A stretch of 64,000 nt of DNA from Actinoplanes sp. N902-109 (GCF_000389965.1 NC_021191.1:3783501-3847500), one strand, 5' to 3'. Shown: positions 55,683 through 63,675, numbered from the stretch's first letter. Notes: a model not told the origin generated them from the letters alone. Made by a program: numbers and translations.

Positions 55683-57527
55683 ATGTGCGGCATCACCGGC
55701 TGGCTCGACTTCGACCGGCCGCCCGCCGGGCAGCGCGCGATCGCGCAGGCCATGACCGACACGATGGCCTGCCGCGGCCCGGACGCCGAGGGCCTGGTGT
55801 ACGACGGGCCGGTGGCGCTGGGCCATCGGCGGCTCGCGGTGATCGACGTGGCCGGCGGCCGGCAGCCGATGAGCGTGGTGGAGGACGGCCGCACGCTCGC
55901 GGTGATCAGCTACAGCGGTGAGGTCTACAACTTCACCGAGCTGCGCACCGAGCTGGCAGGGCACGGGCACACGTTCCGCACCCGCAGCGACACCGAGGTG
56001 GTGCTGCGGGCGTACCTGCAGTGGGGCGAGGACTTCGTGCACCGGCTCAACGGCATGTACGCCTTCGCCGTCTGGGACCCCCGCCGCCAGGAGCTGCTGC
56101 TGGTCCGGGACCGGCTGGGCGTGAAACCGCTGTACTACCAGCGGTTGCCGCACGGCGTGCTGTTCGGCTCGGAACCCAAGGCGATCCTGGCGCACCCGGA
56201 CGCCTCGCGCGTGGTCGACGCGGACGGCCTGCGGGAGCTGCTGGCCATGGCGAAGACCCCGGAGCAGACGGTCTACCGCGACCTGCTCGAGGTCCGGCCC
56301 GGTCACCTCGTCCGGGTCGGCCGTAACGGGCTGACCCGGCGGCGGTACTGGGCGCTGGCGGCACGCGAGCACACCGACGACCTCGACCACACCGTGCGTA
56401 CGGTGCGTGACCTGGTCGAGGACGCGGTGCGCCGGCAGACCGTGGCCGACGTGCCGCTGTGCGCGCAGCTCTCCGGCGGTCTGGACTCCAGCGTCGTGAC
56501 CGCGTTCGCCGCCCGGGCGGTGCAGGAACGCGGGGCGGGCCGGCTGCGCTCGTTCACCGTCGACTTCACCGGCTACGACGAGACGTTCACCCCGAACCTG
56601 ATCGCCGAGACCCACGACCTGCCGTACGCCCACGACCTGGCCCGGCACGCCGGCACCGAGCACCGCGACATCGTGCTGGACACCGCGGAGCTGACCGACC
56701 CGGCGGCGCGCGCCGCGGTGCTGCGGGCCACCGACGTCCCGAACGGCTCCGGTGACTTCAACACCTCGCTCTACCTGCTGTTCCGGGCGATCCGGCAGCA
56801 CTCGACCGTGGCGCTGTCGGGGGAGTCCGCGGACGAGGTCTTCGGCGGCTACCCGTGGATGTTCCACCCCGAGGCGGTGCAGGCCGACACGTTCCCGTGG
56901 CTGGCGTTCCTGCACAACGAGCACGCGCTCAGCGGCCTGCTCGACCCCGGCCTGCTCGCCCGGCTCGACCTGAGCGGCTACCGGCGGGCCCGCTACGCCG
57001 AGGCGCTCGCCGAGGCCCCGCGGCTGCCCGGCGAGACCGGGCTGGAGCAGCGCATGCGGGCGGTCAGCTACGTCCACCTCACCCGCTTCCTGCAAGCGAT
57101 GCTCGACCGCAAGGACCGGATGAGCATGGCGGTCGGGCTGGAGGTGCGCGTGCCGTTCTGCGACCACCGGCTGGTCGAGTACGCGTTCAACGTGCCCTGG
57201 GCGATGCGCACGTTCGACGGGCGGGAGAAGAGCCTGCTCCGCGCCGCGGCCCGGGACCTGCTGCCGGAGAGCGTGCTGGAGCGGCGCAAGGTGGTCTATC
57301 CGACGGTGCAGGATCCGGCGTACGAGTACGCGCTGCGCGCCGAGTTCGCCAAGCTGCTCGGCGACCCGGACGCCCCGGTGCTGCCGCTGCTGGACGCCAC
57401 CGCCGGGCAGGAGCTGCTGCTGCGCCCGGTCGGCGAGGTGTCGATCGCGGTGCTGCGCGCGAGCATGGAGATGGCGCTGCAGCTCAATGCCTGGCTCAGC
57501 CGGTACGACGTACGCCTGCAGCTCTGA
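55683..57527 (+). CDS. Asparagine synthetase (glutamine-hydrolysing), AsnB-like
   Basis: A 614-residue two-domain enzyme. Glutaminase: Cys2 (MCGITGW), CRGPDAEG and SGEVYNF. Synthetase: the PP-loop SGGLDSSVV near residue 265, ALSGESADEVFGGY and RKDRMSMAVGLEVRVPF. It makes amides from carboxylates with Gln and ATP. Beyond housekeeping Asn synthesis, AsnB-like enzymes form amides or lactams in natural products. Its position as last gene of the P450-ferredoxin-rmlA operon argues for a product-specific role, for example amidating an amino acid or sugar acid, but this is inference. Confidence 0.9.
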   Translation: MCGITGWLDFDRPPAGQRAIAQAMTDTMACRGPDAEGLVYDGPVALGHRRLAVIDVAGGRQPMSVVEDGRTLAVISYSGEVYNFTELRTELAGHGHTFRTRSDTEVVLRAYLQWGEDFVHRLNGMYAFAVWDPRRQELLLVRDRLGVKPLYYQRLPHGVLFGSEPKAILAHPDASRVVDADGLRELLAMAKTPEQTVYRDLLEVRPGHLVRVGRNGLTRRRYWALAAREHTDDLDHTVRTVRDLVEDAVRRQTVADVPLCAQLSGGLDSSVVTAFAARAVQERGAGRLRSFTVDFTGYDETFTPNLIAETHDLPYAHDLARHAGTEHRDIVLDTAELTDPAARAAVLRATDVPNGSGDFNTSLYLLFRAIRQHSTVALSGESADEVFGGYPWMFHPEAVQADTFPWLAFLHNEHALSGLLDPGLLARLDLSGYRRARYAEALAEAPRLPGETGLEQRMRAVSYVHLTRFLQAMLDRKDRMSMAVGLEVRVPFCDHRLVEYAFNVPWAMRTFDGREKSLLRAAARDLLPESVLERRKVVYPTVQDPAYEYALRAEFAKLLGDPDAPVLPLLDATAGQELLLRPVGEVSIAVLRASMEMALQLNAWLSRYDVRLQL

Positions 57528-57541
57528 CGTACGCCTGCAGC
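57507..57541 (+). repeat. 16-base direct repeat across asnB stop codon
   Basis: Two identical 16-base copies (57507-57522, 57526-57541), 19 bases apart. The stop TGA at 57525-57527 lies between them, so the second copy is untranslated. It looks like a small recent duplication. Confidence 0.85.
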
Positions 57542-57552
57542 GCTGCGGAGCC

Positions 57553-57581
57553 GCGGCCCGGCGGGACCCCCGCCGGGCCGC
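57553..57581. terminator. Bidirectional hairpin terminator
   Basis: A 13-base perfect stem with a 3-base loop (57553-57565 with 57569-57581) between the converging stops of the AsnB gene (57527) and the reductase-like gene (57589). Confidence 0.8.
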
Positions 57582-57588
57582 ACCGGGG

Positions 57589-58170
57589 TCAGGCCGGCTG
57601 GTAGCGCGCGATGATCACGCCGGTGGTGGTCACCACGGTCTCCCCGACGAGCTTGAGGTCGGCGGGCACGCCGTCGGGGAACATCCGCCGCCCGGTGCCC
57701 AGCAGCAGCGGGTGGATCAGCAGCATGTACTCGTCGATCAGCGCGCGGGTGCGCAGGCTCTGCACCAGCTCGCCGCTGCCCATGATGAGCAGGTTGGGGC
57801 CGTCGGTCTGCTTGAGCGCCGCCACCGCGTCCGCCGCGTCGCCGTCGAGCAGCGTCGAGTTCTGCCAGGGCAGCGGCTCGGTGAGGGTGCGCGACGCGAC
57901 GTACTTCTGCATCTTGTCCAGCACCTCGCTGAACGGGTTGTCGGTGCGGCCGTGCCAGACCTGGAAGAAGTCCTCGTACGTCCGCCGCCCCAGCAGCAGC
58001 GCCCCGCCGCCGGCCATGCCCTGCCCGAGCGTGCGCCCCTTCACCTCGTCCTCGTAGCCGATCGCCCAGCCGCCGCGGTCGAACCCGCCGCGGCGGTCCT
58101 CGTCCGGGCGCCCGGGGGCCTGCATGACGCCGTCCAGGCTCAGGTTGTTGAGCACGGTCACGCTTCGCAT
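57589..58170 (-). CDS. Dihydrofolate reductase-like (RibD C-terminal domain) protein
   Basis: A 193-residue single-domain protein, ATG 58170, with the RibD_C/DHFR-like fold: NNLSLDGVMQAPG near the N-terminus, LLLGRRTYEDF around residue 65, GSGELVQSL and the C-terminal IHPLLLGTGRRMFPDG. It probably uses NADPH on an unknown substrate. This is a very common actinomycete family and not specific to enediyne clusters. It follows the epimerase gene by 44 bases on the same strand. Confidence 0.8.
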   Translation of the reverse strand: MRSVTVLNNLSLDGVMQAPGRPDEDRRGGFDRGGWAIGYEDEVKGRTLGQGMAGGGALLLGRRTYEDFFQVWHGRTDNPFSEVLDKMQKYVASRTLTEPLPWQNSTLLDGDAADAVAALKQTDGPNLLIMGSGELVQSLRTRALIDEYMLLIHPLLLGTGRRMFPDGVPADLKLVGETVVTTTGVIIARYQPA

Positions 58171-58214
58171 CGGCAGTTGTCCTCTCGTCCGTGGGCCGGC
58201 GGTGCGCCGCCCCG

Positions 58215-58811
58215 TCAGACAGACGATCCAGCACCCCTCGATTGCGACATCAGTGCCTCGGCGAATGTCGGCTGGCTCGCGTCGCGCACCGACAGCCGGG
58301 TCGCGTCGTCCGCCGCGACCGGCACCGGCCAGCGCACGCCGAGCGCCGGGTCGAGCGGGTGCACGCCGATGTGCGGTGCGCCGGGCTGCCACTCCCGGTC
58401 CGCGGCGTACAGGTACTCGGCGGGTTCCGGGCCGGTGGCCTGCAGGCCGCTGCACACCCCGGGCGGCACCAGCACCTGGGTGCCCGGGCGCAGCTCGACG
58501 GTGACCACCCGGCCGCGCGCCGGGGAGCCGGGCCGGGCGTCGGCGTACACCCCGAACGCCGCCCCGGCAGCGACGGTGACCAGCTTGGTGACCTGCTCGC
58601 CGTGCAACCCGCGGATCACCCCGGGCGCGGTGCTGGTCAGCGTGATCTGCTGCCACGGGCCGGCCCGGACCCCCAGGTCGGCCAGCGCGGACGTGCGGAA
58701 GAACTCCCGGACGGTGCCACGCGCGTCGACGGCCTGTTTCATGGTGAGCACCAGCAGGCCGGGCACGGCGGTGGGCTCGGCGCGGAACGGGATCGAGGAG
58801 GCTGTTCGCAT
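58215..58811 (-). CDS. dTDP-4-keto-6-deoxyhexose epimerase (RmlC/EvaD-like)
   Basis: A 198-residue cupin of the RmlC family: GTVREFFRTSAL, VIRGLHGEQVTKLVTV with the conserved His and Lys, VPPGVCSGLQATG, and the C-terminal DPALGVRWPV. It epimerises C3, C5 or both of dTDP-4-keto-6-deoxyglucose made by RmlB. The glutamine of the usual HYQ is replaced (HGEQ), so it is closer to the 3- or 5-epimerases of antibiotic sugars than to true RmlC. A weak GCA-N5-GGTG element (58841-58856) and the hexamer CACAGT lie six bases before ATG, so the transcript may be leaderless. Confidence 0.85.
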   Translation of the reverse strand: MRTASSIPFRAEPTAVPGLLVLTMKQAVDARGTVREFFRTSALADLGVRAGPWQQITLTSTAPGVIRGLHGEQVTKLVTVAAGAAFGVYADARPGSPARGRVVTVELRPGTQVLVPPGVCSGLQATGPEPAEYLYAADREWQPGAPHIGVHPLDPALGVRWPVPVAADDATRLSVRDASQPTFAEALMSQSRGAGSSV

Positions 58812-58880
58812 GCCTCCACTGTGTGCGCGGGAGCCGGGCCGCGTCACCGCCGGTGCGGCGGTTGAGCACGAATGCGGACG

Positions 58881-58922
58881 GCACCCTGGAAGACGTGCCG
58901 GGCCCGGGGCCGGTGCTGCAAT
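58881..58922 (+). promoter_or_regulatory. Cluster-type promoter for LLM oxidoreductase
   Basis: GCACCCTGGAAGACGT at 58881-58896, then 24 bases to the hexamer TGCAAT at 58917-58922. It is the rightmost element seen and marks the regulated extent of the cluster on this side. Confidence 0.55.
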
Positions 58923-58964
58923 GGTGCCATGACCAGCCACTTCTTGCCCGAGGCCGGGGGACCC

Positions 58965-59981
58965 ATGCGGTTCGGTCTGTTCGTACCGCAGGGGTCCCGG
59001 ATGGATCTGGCCGGCATCGACACCGCCGGGCACTGGGCCGCGATGCTCGAGGTGGCGCGGCTGGCCGAGCGGGGACCGTACGACTCGGTCTGGCTCGTCG
59101 ACCACCTGCACACCCTGCCGGTGGCCACCGACGAGGCGACCTACGAGGTGTGGGCGCTGATGGCGGCGCTGGCAGCGACCACGAGCCGGGTCCGCCTGGG
59201 GCAGATGTGCACCTGCGCGGGCTTCCGCAACCCCGCGCTGCTCGCCAAGATCGCGGCCACGACGGACGTGATCTCCGGTGGCCGGGTGGATGTGGGCCTG
59301 GGCGCGGGCTGGTACGAGCCGGAGTGGCGGGCGTACGGCTACGACTTCCCGCCGCTGGGTGAGCGGCTCGGCCGGCTGCGCGAGAGCGTGGAGATCATGC
59401 GCCGGTTGTGGAGCGAGGGCCGGGCCACCATGGACGGGCGCTGGCACCGGGTGACCGGCGCGGTGGGCCGTCCGCTGCCGCTGCAGGCCGGGGGCATCCC
59501 GCTGTGGATCGCCGGGGGCGGGGAGAAGGTGACGCTGCGGCTGGCGGCCCGGCATGCGGCGTACACCAATTTCACCGGCGAGCCGGACGGCTTCCGGCAC
59601 AAGTCGGCGGTGCTGGCCGCGCACTGCCGCGACGTGGGCCGCGACTTCGCCTCGATCCGCCGGTCGGCCAACTACAAGGTGGTGATCGGCGAGACCGAGG
59701 CCGACGTGCACGACACGCTGCGCCGGCTGCGGGCCCGCTACGAGCGGCTGGTGGGTGCCGAGCAGGCCGCCCGGATCTGCCACGACTACGCCACCGGGCT
59801 GCTGGTGGGTACCGCCGAGCAGGTGACCGAGCGGCTGCTGCGGATGCGCGGGCTGGGGCTGGACTACACGATGGTGTACTTCCCGGGGATCGCGCACGAC
59901 CGTTCCGGGGTGGAGCTGTTCACCCGGGAGGTCATCCCGGCGCTGGGTGGTGTCGTTCCGGCCGCTTCCGGTTCGTCATGA
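58965..59981 (+). CDS. LLM-class, probably F420-dependent, oxidoreductase
   Basis: A 338-residue luciferase-like protein: MRFGLFVPQG, SVWLVDHLHT, SRVRLGQMCTCAGFRNPALLAKIAATTDVISGGRVDVGLGAGW, and IPLWIAGGGEKVTLRLAARHA. These fit the F420-dependent branch of the bacterial luciferase superfamily. ATG 58965 has GGGGGA upstream and the usual family N-terminus. An earlier in-frame ATG at 58929 lies six bases past the -10 hexamer and could serve a leaderless transcript. A redox step in tailoring is likely; the substrate is unknown. Confidence 0.82.
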   Translation: MRFGLFVPQGSRMDLAGIDTAGHWAAMLEVARLAERGPYDSVWLVDHLHTLPVATDEATYEVWALMAALAATTSRVRLGQMCTCAGFRNPALLAKIAATTDVISGGRVDVGLGAGWYEPEWRAYGYDFPPLGERLGRLRESVEIMRRLWSEGRATMDGRWHRVTGAVGRPLPLQAGGIPLWIAGGGEKVTLRLAARHAAYTNFTGEPDGFRHKSAVLAAHCRDVGRDFASIRRSANYKVVIGETEADVHDTLRRLRARYERLVGAEQAARICHDYATGLLVGTAEQVTERLLRMRGLGLDYTMVYFPGIAHDRSGVELFTREVIPALGGVVPAASGSS

Positions 59982-60016
59982 TGGTGCAAGCCGTCGTCGC
60001 GTCGAGGAGGACCATC

Positions 60017-60388
60017 GTGCGTTACTGTCTGCTGCTCACCGCCCCCGAGCCGGCCGCGGGCGAGATCTCCGAGGAGGAGATGACCTCGTTCCAGCAGGCC
60101 TACCAGTCGTACGCCGCGTCGCTCGAGGCCGCGGGTGTGCTGCGCTCGGCGGATGTGCTGCACCCCAGCTCCGCGACGACGACGGTGAGCATGCGCACCG
60201 GCTCGCTGCAGGTGCAGGACGGCCCGTTCGCCGACACCAAGGAGGCGCTGGCCGGGGTGTTCGTGATCGACGTCGCCGACCTGGACGCCGCGCTGGCCTG
60301 GGCCGAGCAGTGCCCGGGCGCGCAGTACGGCACCATCGAGATCCGGCCGACCGCCGCGGCCTTCCTCGACGGCGCATGGGTGAGATGA
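60017..60388 (+). CDS. YciI-like (DGPF domain) protein
   Basis: A 123-residue YCII-related protein, GTG start behind GAGGAGG. The segment DGPFADTKEALAGVFVIDV is the DGPF signature of proteins paired with ECF sigma factors of the ECF42 type. The stop overlaps the sigma factor start (ATGA). The function is unknown; it is thought to take part in the sigma factor's signalling. It lacks the cluster promoter element and appears to be a flanking locus. Confidence 0.85.
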   Translation: MRYCLLLTAPEPAAGEISEEEMTSFQQAYQSYAASLEAAGVLRSADVLHPSSATTTVSMRTGSLQVQDGPFADTKEALAGVFVIDVADLDAALAWAEQCPGAQYGTIEIRPTAAAFLDGAWVR

Positions 60389-61599
60389 CCGAAGCGTCGG
60401 CGCGGGCGGAAGCCGCCGCCCGCACCGGCTACGGGCGGCTGCTGGCGCTGCTCGCCGCGCGCAGCGGGGACATCGCCGGCGCCGAGGACGCGCTGTCCGA
60501 GGCGTTCGAGCAGGCCCTGATCCACTGGCCGCGCGGCGGGGTGCCGGAGCACCCCGAGGCCTGGCTGCTGACCGTCGCGCGCAACCGGCAGCGGGACCGC
60601 TACCGCTCCGCCGCGCACCGCACGAGCGTGGCGCTGGAGCAGGCCGCCGAGCTGCACGCCGCCCCGGACGCCGACCCGGTGGAGATCCCGGACCAGCGCC
60701 TGGCGCTGATGTTCGTGTGCGCGCACCCGGCGATCGGCGCCACCATCCGCACCCCGCTGATGCTGCAGACCGTGCTGGGTGTCACCGCCAAGGACATCGC
60801 CCGGGCGTTCGCGGTGCCGGCCGCGACCATGCTGCAGCGGCTGGTGCGGGCCAAGCAGCGGATCCGGGACGCGGGCATCCCGTTCGTCATCCCGGACCGC
60901 TCGGCGATGCCGGCCCGGCTCACCGCGGTGCTGGAGGCGGTGTACGCCGCGTACGCGATCGACTGGCACGGCATCGCCGCGGCCACCGAGCGCCGGCTGC
61001 TGGCCGCGGAGGCGTTGTTCCTCGCCGAGACGCTGGCCACGCTGCTGCCGGCCGAGCCCGAGACGCTCGGGCTGGCGGCGCTGATCTGCCTGTCGTCGGC
61101 GCGCAGCGCGGCCCAGGGCACCGGCGAGTTCGTCGCGCTGGGTGACCAGGACCCGGCGGCCTGGGACGGCGGGCTGATCGAGCGCGGGGAGCGTTACCTG
61201 CACCGGGCGCACCGGCACGGGCGGATCGGCCGGTTCCAGCTGGAGGCGGCGATCCAGTCGGTGCACTGCGCGCGGCGCAGCACCGGCAGCACCGACTGGG
61301 CGGCGCTGCGGGTGCTGCACCAGGGCCTGCTGGAGGTCGCCCCCACGCTGGGGGCCGCGGTGTCGCTGGCGGCGGTGCTGGAACACACCGATGGACCCGG
61401 GGCCGGGCTGGCACTGCTGGACACGCTCGACGGTGCGGCGGCGCGGCGGTTCCAACCGGCGTGGGCCACCCGGGCACATCTGCTCGCGGCGGCCGGGCGG
61501 GCCGACGCGGCCCGGGAGGCGTACACCAAGGCGATCTCGCTGACCACCGACCGGGCCGTGCGCGACCACCTGACCGCGGCGCGGCAGCGGCTATCCTGA
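60385..61599 (+). CDS. ECF sigma factor (ECF42-type, with C-terminal TPR-like domain)
   Basis: A 404-residue sigma factor from ATG 60385. Sigma-2 (YGRLLALLAARSGDIAGAEDALSEAFEQAL) and sigma-4 (LLMLQTVLGVTAKDIARAFAVPAATMLQRLVRAKQRIR) are present. A long helical C-terminal domain (DUF6596-like) follows, ending ARAAYTKAISLTTD-type repeats. ECF42 factors with a DGPF partner have no membrane anti-sigma factor. The stop overlaps the CopC-like gene by nine bases on the other strand. A link to the cluster is not suggested. Confidence 0.88.
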   Translation: MTEASARAEAAARTGYGRLLALLAARSGDIAGAEDALSEAFEQALIHWPRGGVPEHPEAWLLTVARNRQRDRYRSAAHRTSVALEQAAELHAAPDADPVEIPDQRLALMFVCAHPAIGATIRTPLMLQTVLGVTAKDIARAFAVPAATMLQRLVRAKQRIRDAGIPFVIPDRSAMPARLTAVLEAVYAAYAIDWHGIAAATERRLLAAEALFLAETLATLLPAEPETLGLAALICLSSARSAAQGTGEFVALGDQDPAAWDGGLIERGERYLHRAHRHGRIGRFQLEAAIQSVHCARRSTGSTDWAALRVLHQGLLEVAPTLGAAVSLAAVLEHTDGPGAGLALLDTLDGAAARRFQPAWATRAHLLAAAGRADAAREAYTKAISLTTDRAVRDHLTAARQRLS

Positions 61600-62109
61600 G
61601 CGGCCGGTCGGCCGCCGGGGCCGGCGCAGCATGGCCGTCACCAGCACGACGGTCAGGGCCAGGTCGAGCAGCACCAGCAGCAGGCTGAGCGGATCCTTGC
61701 TGAGGTGCACATGCCCGGTCGTGGCCGCCGGCACCGGCTCCGCGCCGGCCCCGACGACGAACCCGGTGTCCCCGGTGAGCTGCGACCCGTCGTCCAGTTC
61801 CACGTGATAGCTGACCCGGTAGGCGCCCGAGCCGATGGCCGCCAGCGGTGCGACGATGCGGTCGCCGGTCACCACCGGCTCCCCGCCGGGCACCGTGCGG
61901 CGGTCGGCGCCGGTGACCACCACGTGCACGAAGCGGGTGACGGGCGGGCCGGAGAACGTCAGCACGACCTGCGCCGGTGGGCTCCCCAGCCGGGTGCCGT
62001 CGGCGGGGGAGACGCCGGTCAGCCGGGGCGACGCACCGCCCGGCCGCCACAGGAACAGCACGAGCACGAGCGTGCCGGCCAGCACCGCCAGGGCCTTGAC
62101 CCGGTTCAC
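61591..62109 (-). CDS. CopC-like periplasmic domain protein with C-terminal membrane anchor
   Basis: A 172-residue protein from GTG 62109, coupled (GTGA) to the upstream membrane protein. An N-terminal signal or anchor (LAVLAGTLVLVLFLW) is followed by a CopC-like immunoglobulin domain (GVSPADGTRLGSPPAQVVLTFS; GAYRVSYHVELDDGS) and a C-terminal helix (LLLVLLDLALTVVLVTAML). The N-terminal His and the His of the usual SADGH copper site are both replaced, so copper binding is doubtful. It is last in the UnbV-UnbU operon, a context that hints at a shared extracytoplasmic function. Confidence 0.75.
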   Translation of the reverse strand: MNRVKALAVLAGTLVLVLFLWRPGGASPRLTGVSPADGTRLGSPPAQVVLTFSGPPVTRFVHVVVTGADRRTVPGGEPVVTGDRIVAPLAAIGSGAYRVSYHVELDDGSQLTGDTGFVVGAGAEPVPAATTGHVHLSKDPLSLLLVLLDLALTVVLVTAMLRRPRRPTGRSG

Positions 62110-62648
62110 CGGCAGCCGCAGACCGCGGCGCGCGCCTCGGCCTCGCTGGGGCGCAGGTGCAGCACCATGGCGACGACCATCGGCAGGAACACGATCGTGT
62201 TGTAGAACAGGTGCAGTTCCACCCGGGGCACCAGCAGCTGCAGGATGCTGGTCGGCACGGCGCGGCCGAACAGGTAGTGCCCGGTCTGTGCCTGCAGGAG
62301 CAGCAGCAGGTGCTCGATGTGGTGCCAGAACTGGATCGCCAGCGCGACCGTCCACCAGGTGCGGGCCCGGCCGGTGAAGCCCGGGCGCAGCAGGAACAGG
62401 CCGATCAGCATGACGATCGCGTAGCCGTAGTGCAGCCACTCGGACTTGATCAGCCAGGGGAACGGCAGGCCCAGCACGCCGCGCGCCTGCGGCGGGGCCC
62501 AGCCGAGGACCCACAGCTGGTACGCCTGGGCGATGTGCTCGGCCCAGTGCCCGATGACGACGATCATGAACAGGGTGAGGGCGCCGCGGTGGTGCTCGGT
62601 GTTGAGCCACGGCAGGCGGGCGGTGCGGGGGTGGTCGTACGTGGTCAC
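62106..62648 (-). CDS. Membrane protein of unknown function, four to five helices
   Basis: A 180-residue protein from GTG 62648, behind GAGGAG. It has about five hydrophobic segments and several His residues inside them (VIGHWAEHIAQAYQLWVLGW, FWHHIEHLLLLLQAQTGHY). His-rich helices could bind heme or metal, but no known motif is complete. It lies between UnbU (58 bases upstream, with a hairpin in the gap) and the CopC-like protein (overlapping). I do not recognise the family. Confidence 0.65.
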   Translation of the reverse strand: MTTYDHPRTARLPWLNTEHHRGALTLFMIVVIGHWAEHIAQAYQLWVLGWAPPQARGVLGLPFPWLIKSEWLHYGYAIVMLIGLFLLRPGFTGRARTWWTVALAIQFWHHIEHLLLLLQAQTGHYLFGRAVPTSILQLLVPRVELHLFYNTIVFLPMVVAMVLHLRPSEAEARAAVCGCR

Positions 62649-62667
62649 GGGGGCTCCTCGGGGGTGG

Positions 62668-62698
62668 CGGGACGCCGCCGGGGCACGGCGGCGTCCCG
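62668..62698 (-). terminator. Hairpin between unbU and downstream membrane gene
   Basis: A 12-base stem with a 7-base loop (62668-62679 with 62687-62698), ten bases past the UnbU stop. It could be a partial terminator or a processing site that lowers expression of the two downstream genes. Confidence 0.6.
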
Positions 62699-62706
62699 GC
62701 GGATCG

Positions 62707-63675
62707 TCAGGGGACGGCAACGGGCTGCGGCCGGCGGCGGTCCCGGAACCAGCGGGCCCACCAGTACAGGCCGCGGGCCAGGCAGACGATGGTGACCGCG
62801 AAGAACAGCGTGTAGACGATGTTCAGCGCGACGAGCACCCCGTACACCGCGCCGACGCTCGCGCCGAACATGAACTGGTGGCGGAACGAGCTGGGCGTGG
62901 TGCCCGGGTCGGTCACCATGTAGTTGGTGAACAGCACGAACGCGACGCCGGTCATCGTGCCCAGGGCCGCCCACAGCGCCACGTCGAACACGAAGTGGCG
63001 CACCACCGCCTGGATGATGAACGCGCCCATCCAGCCCATGATCAGCCCGACCTTCTTGGTCAGCGCGGCGTTGAGCACGGTCCCGGCGGTGATGATGATG
63101 ACCGGCACCATCAGCCGGATGACGTCCGGCACGTTCTCGGTGAAGTGGTAGGGCGGCGCGACGTTGACCCACGAGAAGGTCAGCAGCGTCACCGTGATGC
63201 CCAGGTTCGACGGGTTCATGAAGTGCCGCATCCGGCCCTTGACCGGGGCCTGCAGCACCGCCTTCTGACCCACCGCGACGACCACGGCGAACGCGATCGG
63301 CCAGAACTTGTCGTTCGCGTACAGCAGCATGTTCGCGGCCAGCGCGGTGATGTGGGTCGGTAGCAGGAACGTGTAGACGCCCCAGGCGCCGTGCCCGCGG
63401 AAGGCCGGTCGGCGGCGCTGCGCCCAGGCGGCGATCACCTCGACGGTGAGCTCGGTGGCGTACCCCACGGCGAGGGCGAAGAACGGCCACGTCCACGGCT
63501 GCTCGAAGCCGAGCAGGGTGTAGCCGAGGATGTTGAACACGCTCATCGAGATGGCGAAGTTGCGCAGCGCCTTGTAGCGCGGGTCGGCGGCGTCGACCCG
63601 TTCGGTGGTGGCGGCGTACCGCGGGGTGACGGTGCCGGTGCCGGGGATCTGCTGGGGTGTGACGACCGCGGTCAT
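62707..63675 (-). CDS. unbU: UnbU-type enediyne membrane protein (RnfD/NqrB-like)
   Basis: A 322-residue polytopic membrane protein with about eight to nine helices: NILGYTLLGF, PTHITALAANMLLY, HFMNPSNLGITVTLLTF, IMGWMGAFIIQAVV and TNYMVTDPGTTPSSFRHQFMFG. The motif MVTDPGTTP matches the flavin-Thr site region of RnfD/NqrB subunits (D-x-x-T). UnbU is one of the conserved proteins of enediyne cassettes and may be a redox or export component. Its start overlaps the UnbV stop (ATGA). It lies about 20 kb from the PKSE operon, on the other strand. Confidence 0.9.
   Translation of the reverse strand: MTAVVTPQQIPGTGTVTPRYAATTERVDAADPRYKALRNFAISMSVFNILGYTLLGFEQPWTWPFFALAVGYATELTVEVIAAWAQRRRPAFRGHGAWGVYTFLLPTHITALAANMLLYANDKFWPIAFAVVVAVGQKAVLQAPVKGRMRHFMNPSNLGITVTLLTFSWVNVAPPYHFTENVPDVIRLMVPVIIITAGTVLNAALTKKVGLIMGWMGAFIIQAVVRHFVFDVALWAALGTMTGVAFVLFTNYMVTDPGTTPSSFRHQFMFGASVGAVYGVLVALNIVYTLFFAVTIVCLARGLYWWARWFRDRRRPQPVAVP

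Noticed and set aside
60385..61599. ECF sigma factor as the reader of the cluster promoters
   Set aside because: The cluster promoters lack the GGAAC-N16-CGTT type ECF consensus and have HrdB-like -10 hexamers; the gene is paired with YciI as in unrelated genomes.
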